A stretch of DNA of 8,223 nt from Salinirussus sp. (GTDB lineage: Archaea > Halobacteriota > Halobacteria > Halobacteriales > Haloarculaceae). The notes below the pieces were generated by a model. It was not told where the DNA came from and searched no databases. It saw nothing but the letters and a program-made list of their open reading frames with translations. The translations under genes were made by a program, and so were the position numbers. Of the stretch, positions 1 through 5,127 are shown one piece after another (the stretch's first letter is position 1; every line of letters starts with the position of its first letter). Location: NCBI GenBank assembly GCA_028275005.1, contig JAQCNN010000189.1, positions 1-8,223 of the forward strand, read 5' to 3'.

Positions 1-10
1 CTCCTGACGG

Positions 11-241
11 CTACTCCAGGCAGATATAGGTCCGTGTGTCGACGACGCCGGCCACGTCACGGAGCCCGGTCGCCACGCCGTCGACCACGTCGTAGACCTC
101 CGCACCGGTCGCCTCGACGATGATGTCGTACTGGCCGGCGACGACGTGGGCCTCCTCGACAGCGCCCTGGCCGCGGACCGCCTCCACGACGGTCGCCCCC
201 TCCCCTGGGCTCGACTTTACCAGGATGAACGCACGAACCAT
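11..241 (-). CDS. Stand-alone Lrp/AsnC ligand-binding (RAM) domain protein, 76 aa
   Basis: The protein is a complete RAM/AsnC effector-binding domain with no DNA-binding helix-turn-helix: it begins directly with the first beta strand (MVRAFILVK) and contains the family core around residues 33-41 (VVAGQYDII) and a final strand near residues 69-75. In the Lrp family this domain forms dimers and higher oligomers and binds amino acids or other small effectors; alone it cannot bind DNA. The start is ATG at 241, supported by a TATA-like box about 26 nt upstream and by close N-terminal agreement with its paralogue at 1020-1253. It is divergent from the TrkA gene at 335. A role in sensing a small ligand for potassium-transport control is inferred from the neighbourhood only. 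The stop is TAG at 11-13, so the gene is complete. Confidence 0.88.
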   Translation of the reverse strand: MVRAFILVKSSPGEGATVVEAVRGQGAVEEAHVVAGQYDIIVEATGAEVYDVVDGVATGLRDVAGVVDTRTYICLE

Positions 242-265
242 ACTATGTCACACGTTCACATAGTA
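241..265. promoter_or_regulatory. Operator-like inverted repeat in divergent promoter region
   Basis: TACTATGT (241-248) and ACATAGTA (258-265) are perfect 8-bp inverted arms separated by 9 bp, so arm centres are 17 bp apart, close to one and a half to two helical turns. The repeat lies exactly between the TATA-like box and the start codon of the 76-aa RAM gene, covering the expected transcription start. A bound dimer would block initiation. The arms are AT-rich in a GC-rich genome, which makes chance less likely. Function as an operator is inferred; the cognate regulator is unknown, because the two RAM proteins here lack an HTH. Confidence 0.5.
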
Positions 266-269
266 ATAA
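264..269 (-). promoter_or_regulatory. TATA-like box for the 76-aa RAM gene
   Basis: On the minus strand this reads TTATTA, centred about 26 nt upstream of the ATG at 241. That spacing fits a leaderless haloarchaeal transcript. It overlaps the right arm of the inverted repeat at 241-265. No Shine-Dalgarno sequence is seen before the start codon. Confidence 0.5.
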
Positions 270-305
270 GGGTTGCCAACCGGGGAGCGGCCCTCCGAGG
301 ACAGC

Positions 306-311
306 TTTATA
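306..311 (+). promoter_or_regulatory. TATA box for trkA-like gene
   Basis: TTTATA lies with its centre about 26 nt before the ATG at 335, the classic position for a leaderless haloarchaeal mRNA. No Shine-Dalgarno sequence is present between the box and the start codon. This box is one reason to choose 335 rather than upstream in-frame starts. Confidence 0.65.
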
Positions 312-334
312 CACCCGTCCCCGCAAGCTGTGGT

Positions 335-1018
335 ATGCGATTTGTTATCGTGGGCGCAGGCCGCGTGGGCACCCGGACCACCCGCGCGCTGGCGGACAGC
401 GGCCACGAGGTGCTCATCATCGAGCGTGACGAGGCCGCCGCAGCCATCGCCCGCGAGGAGGGCTTTGAGGTCGTCGTCGGCGACGGTGCTGTCGAGGGGA
501 CGCTCGTCGAGGCCGGGGTCGACACGGCCGACGCACTCGCGGCGCTGACGAGTGACCTCAACGACAACTTCGTCGCCTGCATGATCGCCAAACAGCGCGG
601 GTGCCGGACTGTCATGCGGGTCGACGAGGGCTACCGCGAGGAGATCTACCGGAAGTACGCCGACGACGTTGACGAGGTGATCCACCCCGAGCGGCTTGGC
701 GCCATCGTCGCGAAAAACGCCCTGTTAGGCGGCAACATCCGCGCCATCGCCGACATCGCTCAGGACCTCCAGCTCGTGGAGTTCACCGTCACCGAAGCCT
801 CGCCGATGCGTGGCTACACGCTGAGCGAACTCGAACTCCCCGGGGAGTGCCGGCTGCTCGCCTTCGGGAAGGTGAGTGACTCCGTCGGGATCCCCGACCC
901 CGACGCGTCGCTGGCCACCGGCGACCGGCTGGTCGTCCTCGCCGCCTTCGACACGCTCGGGGAGGTCCGGGAGATCATCGCCGGCGACACCGGCGCGGCC
1001 GCGCTCGGAGGTGTCTGA
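335..1018 (+). CDS. trkA: TrkA-like RCK-domain potassium uptake regulator, 227 aa
   Basis: A cytoplasmic regulatory subunit of Trk/Ktr-type potassium channels. The N-terminal RCK_N (TrkA-N) Rossmann domain shows the nucleotide-binding loop GAGRVG at residues 7-12, the acidic residue after the second strand (E30) that contacts the adenosine ribose in NAD(H)-type sites, and GD at 49-50. An RCK_C-like domain spans about residues 146-215. Length matches single-unit archaeal TrkA proteins; bacterial TrkA has two such units in tandem. The reading frame is open back to 146, but conservation begins at MRFVIVG and a TATA box sits about 26 nt before this ATG, so 335 is chosen. The gene is followed after 1 nt by a RAM-domain gene and is probably cotranscribed with it. 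The membrane subunit TrkH is not in the window, so its partner is unknown. Confidence 0.92.
   Translation: MRFVIVGAGRVGTRTTRALADSGHEVLIIERDEAAAAIAREEGFEVVVGDGAVEGTLVEAGVDTADALAALTSDLNDNFVACMIAKQRGCRTVMRVDEGYREEIYRKYADDVDEVIHPERLGAIVAKNALLGGNIRAIADIAQDLQLVEFTVTEASPMRGYTLSELELPGECRLLAFGKVSDSVGIPDPDASLATGDRLVVLAAFDTLGEVREIIAGDTGAAALGGV
1007..1013 (+). promoter_or_regulatory. Shine-Dalgarno for downstream RAM gene
   Basis: GGAGGTG is a near-perfect match to the haloarchaeal anti-SD and lies inside the last codons of the trkA-like gene, 6 nt before GTG 1020. This spacing decides the start: an alternative in-frame GTG at 1011 would overlap the SD itself. It also suggests translation by SD within a dicistronic message, in contrast to the leaderless first genes. 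Confidence 0.7.
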
Positions 1019-1019
1019 C

Positions 1020-1253
1020 GTGGTCAGAGCCTACGTCATGGTCAAGGCCAAGACCGGCGACGCCGACCGGCTAAAGGGGAGTATCGAGGCCGTCGATGGC
1101 GTCGAAGCGGCACACATCGTCGCCGGGGACGTCGACCTCATCGCCACCGTCGACGTCGCCTCGCCCGCCGGCGTGAAAGACGTCGCCGCCACACACATCC
1201 AGGGGATAGACGGCGTCGAGGACACCCAGACGTACATTGCGATGGACGGGTGA
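1020..1253 (+). CDS. Stand-alone Lrp/AsnC ligand-binding (RAM) domain protein, 77 aa
   Basis: This is a paralogue of the protein encoded at 11-241: both start MVRA(F/Y) followed by a strand ending VK, share AH(V/I)VAG at about residues 31-36, and end with a D-T-(R/Q)-TYI strand. It is again a bare RAM domain without an HTH, expected to oligomerise and bind a small ligand. The start is GTG at 1020, chosen from the SD GGAGGTG at 1007-1013 and from alignment with the paralogue. It lies 1 nt after the trkA-like stop, so an operon is very likely. A joint role with TrkA in ligand-dependent control of potassium transport is inferred from context, not shown by the sequence. Confidence 0.88.
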   Translation: MVRAYVMVKAKTGDADRLKGSIEAVDGVEAAHIVAGDVDLIATVDVASPAGVKDVAATHIQGIDGVEDTQTYIAMDG

Positions 1254-1264
1254 CTACCTCTTTT

Positions 1265-1293
1265 CGAGCGGTGCGCGCCACGCATACCGCTCG
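1265..1293. other. Stem-loop between convergent genes
   Basis: CGAGCGGT (1265-1272) and ACCGCTCG (1286-1293) form a perfect 8-bp stem with a 13-nt loop, in the 97-bp gap between the convergent RAM gene and the 169-aa gene. A short TTTT tract (1261-1264) precedes it on the + strand. It may help to end transcription from the left, but archaeal termination depends mainly on U-tracts rather than hairpins, and no U-tract follows the stem on either strand. The rest of the gap shows nothing recognisable. Confidence 0.3.
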
Positions 1294-1350
1294 GCGCGAG
1301 GATATACGGAGAAGCGAGCGCGCGACAGCCGCCGGGCGTGCTCGGTGTGC

Positions 1351-1860
1351 TCAGAGCGGCGTCCCGCCCTTCCGGCCACCCTCACCCTGACTGGCGCCCT
1401 GGAGGAGGTCGCCGATCACACCCTCGTAGTCGTAGCCTGGGACGACGCTCTCGACGTAGGTTCCCTCGACGTACTCGGCGAAGGTCTTGGTGATGGCGGC
1501 GGCGCGGTCGGCGCCGGCCCACTCGAACTGGAAGGTGACGACAACCTCGTCGTCGTCCGCCTCGAGGTCGAACCCCGACAGCGAGACGTCCGAGCGCGTG
1601 GCCTTCGGCGCGTCCTCCAGCCGGCGGCGCATGGTGTCGAACCAGCCCGACTCGACGGCCTCGCCGACCTCGTCGACCGTCGCGGCCTCCAGCGTCGGCG
1701 CCCGGACGGTCAGCGTGTATGCCACCCCACCGCCGAGGTCGACCGCGGTCACACGGCCGCCAAAGCGGCTCGTCGTCAGCCGAAACCCGTTGCCGTCGCG
1801 CTCGAAGGCATCGTGACGGTCGAACGCCCGCGCGGCACTCTCTGGCAGCTCCTCGGTCAT
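1351..1860 (-). CDS. Conserved haloarchaeal protein of unknown function (DUF5813-like), 169 aa
   Basis: A small soluble acidic protein with no signal peptide or membrane segment. The N-terminal part (about residues 8-32, with HDAFERDGNGFRLTT) followed by alternating beta strands, a helix at 63-82 (DEVGEAVESGWFDTM) and a Tyr/Gly-rich end (VPGYDYEGVIGDLL, 140-153) resembles the haloarchaeal family I recall as DUF5813; this assignment is from memory. The last ten residues are Gly-rich and probably disordered. The start is taken as ATG 1860, because a TTTTTG box is centred about 28 nt upstream; the frame stays open to 1938, but that extension runs through the promoter and has no conserved character. 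It is convergent with the RAM gene at 1253 and lies downstream of the tRNA-Leu on the same strand. Function is unknown. Confidence 0.8.
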   Translation of the reverse strand: MTEELPESAARAFDRHDAFERDGNGFRLTTSRFGGRVTAVDLGGGVAYTLTVRAPTLEAATVDEVGEAVESGWFDTMRRRLEDAPKATRSDVSLSGFDLEADDDEVVVTFQFEWAGADRAAAITKTFAEYVEGTYVESVVPGYDYEGVIGDLLQGASQGEGGRKGGTPL

Positions 1861-1885
1861 TACCACCTCGTAGGACGGCTCCGGG

Positions 1886-1891
1886 CAAAAA
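1886..1891 (-). promoter_or_regulatory. TATA-like box for the 169-aa gene
   Basis: On the minus strand this reads TTTTTG, centred about 28 nt before the ATG at 1860, consistent with a leaderless transcript. A GAGGTGG motif is present but ends only 2 nt before the ATG, too close to work as a Shine-Dalgarno sequence. Confidence 0.45.
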
Positions 1892-1940
1892 CTCCCCGTT
1901 CCGGGCCCGCGGCTGTGAAGGGCAACGCCCGTGCGCATCC

Positions 1941-1982
1941 CTCCTCACCTCCGTTCGTCGCAGATGCGAGGGAAGGGATTCG
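1941..1982. repeat. Copy 1 of 42-bp direct repeat (decayed tRNA-Leu 3' end plus flank)
   Basis: Positions 1941-1982 are identical base for base to 2067-2108, an offset of 126 bp. In this copy the part from 1965 onward equals the last 18 nt of the tRNA-Leu gene (acceptor 3' strand, T-stem 3' strand and part of the T-loop, read on the minus strand). Weaker similarity continues to 1992 with one substitution and a 2-bp deletion, reaching the 5' side of the T-arm. No other part of a tRNA follows, so this is a fragment, not a gene. It could be an attachment-site copy left by an integrated element, a local duplication, or a member of a tRNA-derived repeat family. Confidence 0.85.
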
Positions 1983-2055
1983 GACCTGAACCAGACGTTC
2001 CGGGCATGCGGCGCTACGCGTCGTTCCAGGCCTGCGACTGGTAGGCTTCGAATCC
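1976..2055. repeat. Inverted T-arm-like ends (GGATTCG ... CGAATCC)
   Basis: GGATTCG at 1976-1982 and CGAATCC at 2049-2055 are exact inverted 7-mers, and similarity extends inward imperfectly to CCAG (1991-1994) and CTGG (2038-2041). Inside lie two related units, 1994-2012 and 2020-2038, about 15 of 19 bases alike, offset 26 bp. Both ends resemble the T-arm sequence of tRNA genes. No open frame is evident inside. It may be a small non-autonomous repeat or degraded tRNA-derived sequence. Confidence 0.4.
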
Positions 2056-2066
2056 CGAGCGGGTCG

Positions 2067-2108
2067 CTCCTCACCTCCGTTCGTCGCAGATGCGAGGGAA
2101 GGGATTCG
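2067..2108. repeat. Copy 2 of 42-bp direct repeat, overlapping tRNA-Leu 3' end
   Basis: This copy is identical to 1941-1982. Bases 2091-2108 are the functional tRNA-Leu 3' end, from the discriminator base into the T-loop; bases 2067-2090 are the tRNA's immediate downstream flank. The repeat therefore crosses the tRNA 3' boundary by 24 bp. The breakpoint in the T-loop is typical of where archaeal and bacterial tyrosine integrases recombine with tRNA genes. Confidence 0.85.
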
Positions 2109-2175
2109 AACCCTTGAACCCCTACGGGAGCGGGTCTTAAGCCCGCCGCTTTTGTCCTAGCTCAGCCACCCTCGC
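2091..2175 (-). tRNA. tRNA-Leu (anticodon UAA)
   Basis: Read on the minus strand, the 85-nt sequence folds into a full class II tRNA. The acceptor stem is GCGAGGG paired with CCCTCGC, with discriminator A at 2091. The D-arm begins GCTGAGC, and the anticodon stem GCGGG/CCCGC encloses the loop CTTAAGA, giving anticodon TAA. A long variable arm has a CCC/GGG stem, and the T-arm is AAGGG-TTCGAAT-CCCTT. The long variable arm and anticodon identify leucine (UUA codons). CCA is not encoded and there is no intron. UUA is very rare in such GC-rich genomes, so this is a low-use decoder. It is divergent from the gene at 2270. Confidence 0.97.
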
Positions 2176-2238
2176 GCGTCACACACTCGGCACGTCACCG
2201 GAATGTTCCTTTCGGTCCGTCGGACGGGACGGGCCAGG

Positions 2239-2244
2239 TATTTG
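2239..2244 (+). promoter_or_regulatory. Possible TATA-like box for the 293-aa gene
   Basis: TATTTG is centred about 28 nt upstream of the ATG at 2270, the same spacing as the other leaderless promoters here. The match is weak, and no Shine-Dalgarno sequence is visible. Confidence 0.35.
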
Positions 2245-2269
2245 TGCACAGCAGTCCAACGAGGGCCCG

Positions 2270-3151
2270 ATGTCAGAACGCGGGTCGTTGCTGGGACGCC
2301 TCCGCCAGCCCGAGTACACCGGTGACAACCGCTGTCTGCCCTGTACGGTCCTCAACATGCTTATCGCCGCCCTCCTCGCCGGGGCCGTCGCGCTCCTGTC
2401 ACCCCCGGCTGGCATCGCCGTCTTTGTTCTCTCGGCGCTCACGGTCGCCCTCCGAGGGTATCTCGTCCCCGGGACACCCGAACTCACGAAGCGGTATCTC
2501 CCGGCCGGTGTGCTTCGGCTGTTCGGGAAGCACCCGGCGACGGGTCCGGAGGGGCCAGCCGTGGACCCCGGCGACCTCGAGGTGTTCGAGCGGGTCGAGC
2601 GCCGCCGCGAGGAGGGTGTCGAGCCCGACGAGTTTCTCCGGGACGTGGGGGCTATCGAGCGCTGTGCGGACGGCGAGGGGTTCTGCCTGACAGAGACCTT
2701 CGCCGAGCGGGTGGCCGCCAACGCCGAACGCCGGGCAGTCACCGACAGTGGCGGGGCTATCGCGACCATCTTCGGGGTCGAGCCCGGCGAGGTGACGCCG
2801 CTCGACCGGGAGTACCCGGCCGTCGAGGTCGGCATCCAGGTCCGGAAGTGGCCCTCGGTGGCCGCGCTGACCGCGGATATCGCGACCGACCGGGCGCTCG
2901 CGGGGACGACCGACCGCTGGCGAGCGGTCCCGCCGGGACAACGCCGCGAGATACTCGAGTCACTGCGTGGCTTTCACGAGCGCTGTCCGCTCTGTGACGG
3001 GCCGGTGACACTCAACGAGGAGACACTGGAGTCCTGCTGTGGCACCCACCAGGTACGGACGGTCGCGTGTGGCGGCTGCGGGCGGCGGCTCCGGGAGTTC
3101 GACCAGGCACGGGTCGGCCCCGAGCACAGTGTCAAAGGGATCACCCCCTGA
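2270..3151 (+). CDS. Membrane-anchored zinc-ribbon-like protein of unknown function, 293 aa
   Basis: I do not recognise a named function. Residues 15-29 (EYTGDNRCLPCTVLN) carry a CxxC pair, C22 and C25, directly before two hydrophobic segments at about 28-44 and 47-63, which predicts an N-terminal membrane hairpin. A long soluble acidic region follows. The C-terminus has CPLC at 239-242, CC at 256-257 and CGGC at 267-270, a spacing typical of a zinc ribbon, so a bound zinc ion is likely. The N-terminal motif feels familiar from haloarchaeal hypothetical proteins, which is recollection rather than a search result. The gene is divergent from tRNA-Leu and convergent with the 180-aa gene after a 23-bp gap. 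The ATG at 2270 is supported by a weak TATA-like box. Interaction with nucleic acid or protein via the zinc ribbon is possible but unproven. Confidence 0.82.
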   Translation: MSERGSLLGRLRQPEYTGDNRCLPCTVLNMLIAALLAGAVALLSPPAGIAVFVLSALTVALRGYLVPGTPELTKRYLPAGVLRLFGKHPATGPEGPAVDPGDLEVFERVERRREEGVEPDEFLRDVGAIERCADGEGFCLTETFAERVAANAERRAVTDSGGAIATIFGVEPGEVTPLDREYPAVEVGIQVRKWPSVAALTADIATDRALAGTTDRWRAVPPGQRREILESLRGFHERCPLCDGPVTLNEETLESCCGTHQVRTVACGGCGRRLREFDQARVGPEHSVKGITP

Positions 3152-3174
3152 ACGCCCGCCGGCCGGGTAGGCGG

Positions 3175-3717
3175 TCACTCCGGCCGCAGCGTCACCGTCG
3201 TCTCGCTGTACAGCCCCCGGTCGGCCGCTCCCTCGACGTTGAGACCGGCGCCGATGGTGTACTCGCCGGTGGTGGCCCGCTCCCACTCCGCGTCGGCAAT
3301 CTTGAACATCCCGTCCCACCGCTTTCGAAAGCGCTTGCGCTCGCCACGCTCGAACCGGAAGCCCCGCTCCTCCTCGGGCGGCCCGTCGGCCGAGAGCTTG
3401 GAGGCTGCCCGGTGGTCGTCGACGTGCCAGGTCCACAGGAGTGGCGACCGCGTGGCGACGGTGACCGGGAACGGGAGGCTGTTTTTGATCGTCACCTGAA
3501 AGGGGACGTGCTCGCCGACGCGGAACTCCGTCCGTGGGGTGACGACCTCCAGCGAGAGCCCCCAGCGCCGCACCCGGTCGGGGACGAGCCACCGGCTGAG
3601 CGAGCCGCTGGGAACCGACCGAAACGACTGTGGCCGCTCCTCGCGCTGGCGTTCCCGTGGGGCGCCAGGCTCGTCGTCGTCCCGGTAGAGCGCGTCCGAC
3701 TCGTATATCCGCCGCAT
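3175..3717 (-). CDS. Conserved haloarchaeal beta-rich protein of unknown function, 180 aa
   Basis: The first 45 residues are charged and likely disordered (many D, E, R, Q). From about residue 53 to 178 the chain alternates short strands: a LSLEVVTP strand, then an F-x-VGEHVPFQVTIKNSLPFPV segment, then W95/W97 and a basic patch GERKRFRKRW at 125-134, ending with GEYTIGAGLNV and TTVTLRP. This pattern, especially a strand ending in N before a Pro-rich turn, resembles immunoglobulin-like beta-sandwich domains such as the BsuPI-type; that is a fold guess only. No signal peptide, lipobox or membrane segment is present, so it is cytosolic. It lies 57 bp downstream of the ABC importer ATPase F in the same direction but has its own TATA-like box, so cotranscription is possible but not required. 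Function is unknown. Confidence 0.78.
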   Translation of the reverse strand: MRRIYESDALYRDDDEPGAPRERQREERPQSFRSVPSGSLSRWLVPDRVRRWGLSLEVVTPRTEFRVGEHVPFQVTIKNSLPFPVTVATRSPLLWTWHVDDHRAASKLSADGPPEEERGFRFERGERKRFRKRWDGMFKIADAEWERATTGEYTIGAGLNVEGAADRGLYSETTVTLRPE

Positions 3718-3741
3718 CGTCGGCGGTCGGGGCTACGCGAG

Positions 3742-3747
3742 CTAAAA
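3742..3747 (-). promoter_or_regulatory. TATA-like box for the 180-aa gene
   Basis: On the minus strand this reads TTTTAG, centred about 27 nt before the ATG at 3717. It overlaps an 8-bp palindrome AAACGTTT (3745-3752). The T-run lies 28 nt or more past the ABC operon stop and could also act as its U-tract terminator. Confidence 0.5.
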
Positions 3748-3774
3748 CGTTTGGTCAGCCGGGGCGAGCGGGTG

Positions 3775-5127
3775 TCAGTCGTCGGCGGCCGCGTCGTTTC
3801 TGCCGCCGACGGAGCCCGTCGGGTCCGGGTGTTCGTCGTCGTACAGCAGACAGGCGAGGTTGTGGGTTTCCGTCTCGGCGTACAGGTCGGGGTTGCTCGC
3901 CTCACACGGGGAGACAAAGCTCTCGGAGACCGTTGTCTCGGCTGCCTGGATATCCCCGGCGTGGAGGGCGTCCACGGCGTCGGCAAAGACCCGTTCGGCC
4001 TCCCCCCCGAACCTGTCGGGGAGGTCGAACTCCGCCCGGACAAGGTCCTCCAGTTCCGCCCGGGAGGCGTCCTCGACGTCGACGTCCTCTTCGACGGCCG
4101 TCACCGCTCCGATGGTCTCCTCCCCGAGCAGGCGCTGTTTGAAGTCCATCAGCGAGCGCCAGACCGGCTGGTCGAGGTCGAACCCCGCTGGCTGGATGAC
4201 CCGCGGACACCGGGTGTGGAACCGACACCCCGAGGGTGGGTCGAGCGGCGAGGGGACGTTTCCCGACAGCAGGATCCGGTCGCCCTGCCACCGTGGGTCC
4301 GGCTCCGGGATCGCCGAGAGCAGCGCCTCGGTGTAGGGGTGATACGGCGGCGAGAACACCTCGTCGGTCGTGCCGACCTCGGCGAGTTCCCCGAGATACA
4401 TCACACCGATCCGGTCGGAGATGTGCTCGACGACACTCAGGTCGTGGGCGATGAAGATGTAGGACAGCCCCAGGTCCGCCTGGAGGTCCTCGAGCAGATT
4501 GAGGATCTGGGCCTGGACCGAGACGTCGAGTGCGCTGACCGGCTCGTCACAGACGATCACCTCCGGGTCGACCGCAAGCGCGCGGGCGATCCCGATCCGT
4601 TGGCGCTGGCCGCCGGAGAACTCGTGTGGGTACCGCTGTGCGTGGCTCGGGTTCAGCCCTACAAGCTCCAGGAGCTCGTAGATCCGGTCGGTGCGCTCGG
4701 CCCCCGTGGCCAGGCTGTGGATGTCGAGTGGCTCGCCGATGATATCCCCGACGGTCAGCCGGGGGTTGAGACTCGAGAAGGGGTCCTGGAAGATGTACTG
4801 GAGGTCGGTCCGCAGCGACCGTAGCCGCGAGGACGACGCCTCCGTCAGGTCGAGCCGCTCGCGCCCTCCGGCCCCGTCGGCCCTGTTGTAATAGACCGAC
4901 CCCTCGGTGGGCTCGAGCAACTGGAGCAGCGCCCGGCCAAGCGTCGTCTTGCCACAGCCGGATTCGCCGACCACACCGAGTGTCTCGCCCTCGTAGAGGG
5001 TGAAGTCGACCCCGTCGACGGCCTTCACCCACTGGCTCCGGCCCAGCAGCGAGTCGACAAAGCCCTCGCTGTCGTCGAAGTACTTCGTCAGGTTCTCCGC
5101 CCGGAGGATCGGCTCGGCCTCAGGCAC
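3775..5127 (-). CDS. dppF: Dipeptide/oligopeptide-type ABC importer ATPase (DppF/OppF-like), 450 aa
   Basis: One of two cytoplasmic ATPases that power the importer. Walker A GESGCGKTT is at 54-62, the Q-loop Gln is at 114 (FQDP), the ABC signature SGGQ is at 171-174, Walker B VIVCDEP is at 190-196 with catalytic E195, and the switch His is H228. The oligopeptide-family C-terminal region follows, with PSGCRFHTRCP (298-308) and later cysteines C408 and C426, the set that binds a [4Fe-4S] cluster in characterised DppD-type subunits. Between C307 and C408 there is an acidic insertion of about 95 residues, and the protein is about 100 residues longer than typical DppF. The start is GTG at 5127, overlapping the end of the D subunit by 8 nt, which implies coupled translation. 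It is the last gene of the operon. The transported substrate cannot be told from the ATPase; peptides are the family default. Confidence 0.93.
   Translation of the reverse strand: MPEAEPILRAENLTKYFDDSEGFVDSLLGRSQWVKAVDGVDFTLYEGETLGVVGESGCGKTTLGRALLQLLEPTEGSVYYNRADGAGGRERLDLTEASSSRLRSLRTDLQYIFQDPFSSLNPRLTVGDIIGEPLDIHSLATGAERTDRIYELLELVGLNPSHAQRYPHEFSGGQRQRIGIARALAVDPEVIVCDEPVSALDVSVQAQILNLLEDLQADLGLSYIFIAHDLSVVEHISDRIGVMYLGELAEVGTTDEVFSPPYHPYTEALLSAIPEPDPRWQGDRILLSGNVPSPLDPPSGCRFHTRCPRVIQPAGFDLDQPVWRSLMDFKQRLLGEETIGAVTAVEEDVDVEDASRAELEDLVRAEFDLPDRFGGEAERVFADAVDALHAGDIQAAETTVSESFVSPCEASNPDLYAETETHNLACLLYDDEHPDPTGSVGGRNDAAADD

Noticed and set aside
146..334. N-terminal extension of the TrkA-like protein
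   Set aside because: The extension overlaps the divergent RAM gene and both promoters, and the Rossmann fold begins exactly at the ATG at 335.
1861..1938. N-terminal extension of the 169-aa protein
   Set aside because: It would run through the TATA-like box at 1886-1891 and adds residues with no conserved look.
1237..1989. 250-aa open frame on the + strand
   Set aside because: It is antisense to the 169-aa gene and crosses the promoter and the repeat region, and its protein has no family character.
1965..1992. Second tRNA gene
   Set aside because: Only the T-arm and the 3' acceptor strand are present; no D-arm, anticodon arm or 5' acceptor strand follows, so it is a fragment.
3152..3174. 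Terminator between convergent genes
   Set aside because: The 23-bp gap is GC-rich with no T-tract; a short GC inverted pattern is not enough to claim a terminator.
3067..4824. 585-aa open frame on the + strand
   Set aside because: It runs antisense to the 180-aa gene and ATPase F, whose motifs are unambiguous, and begins inside the zinc-ribbon gene. Its composition (many R, P, G, V repeats) is that of a GC-rich shadow frame.
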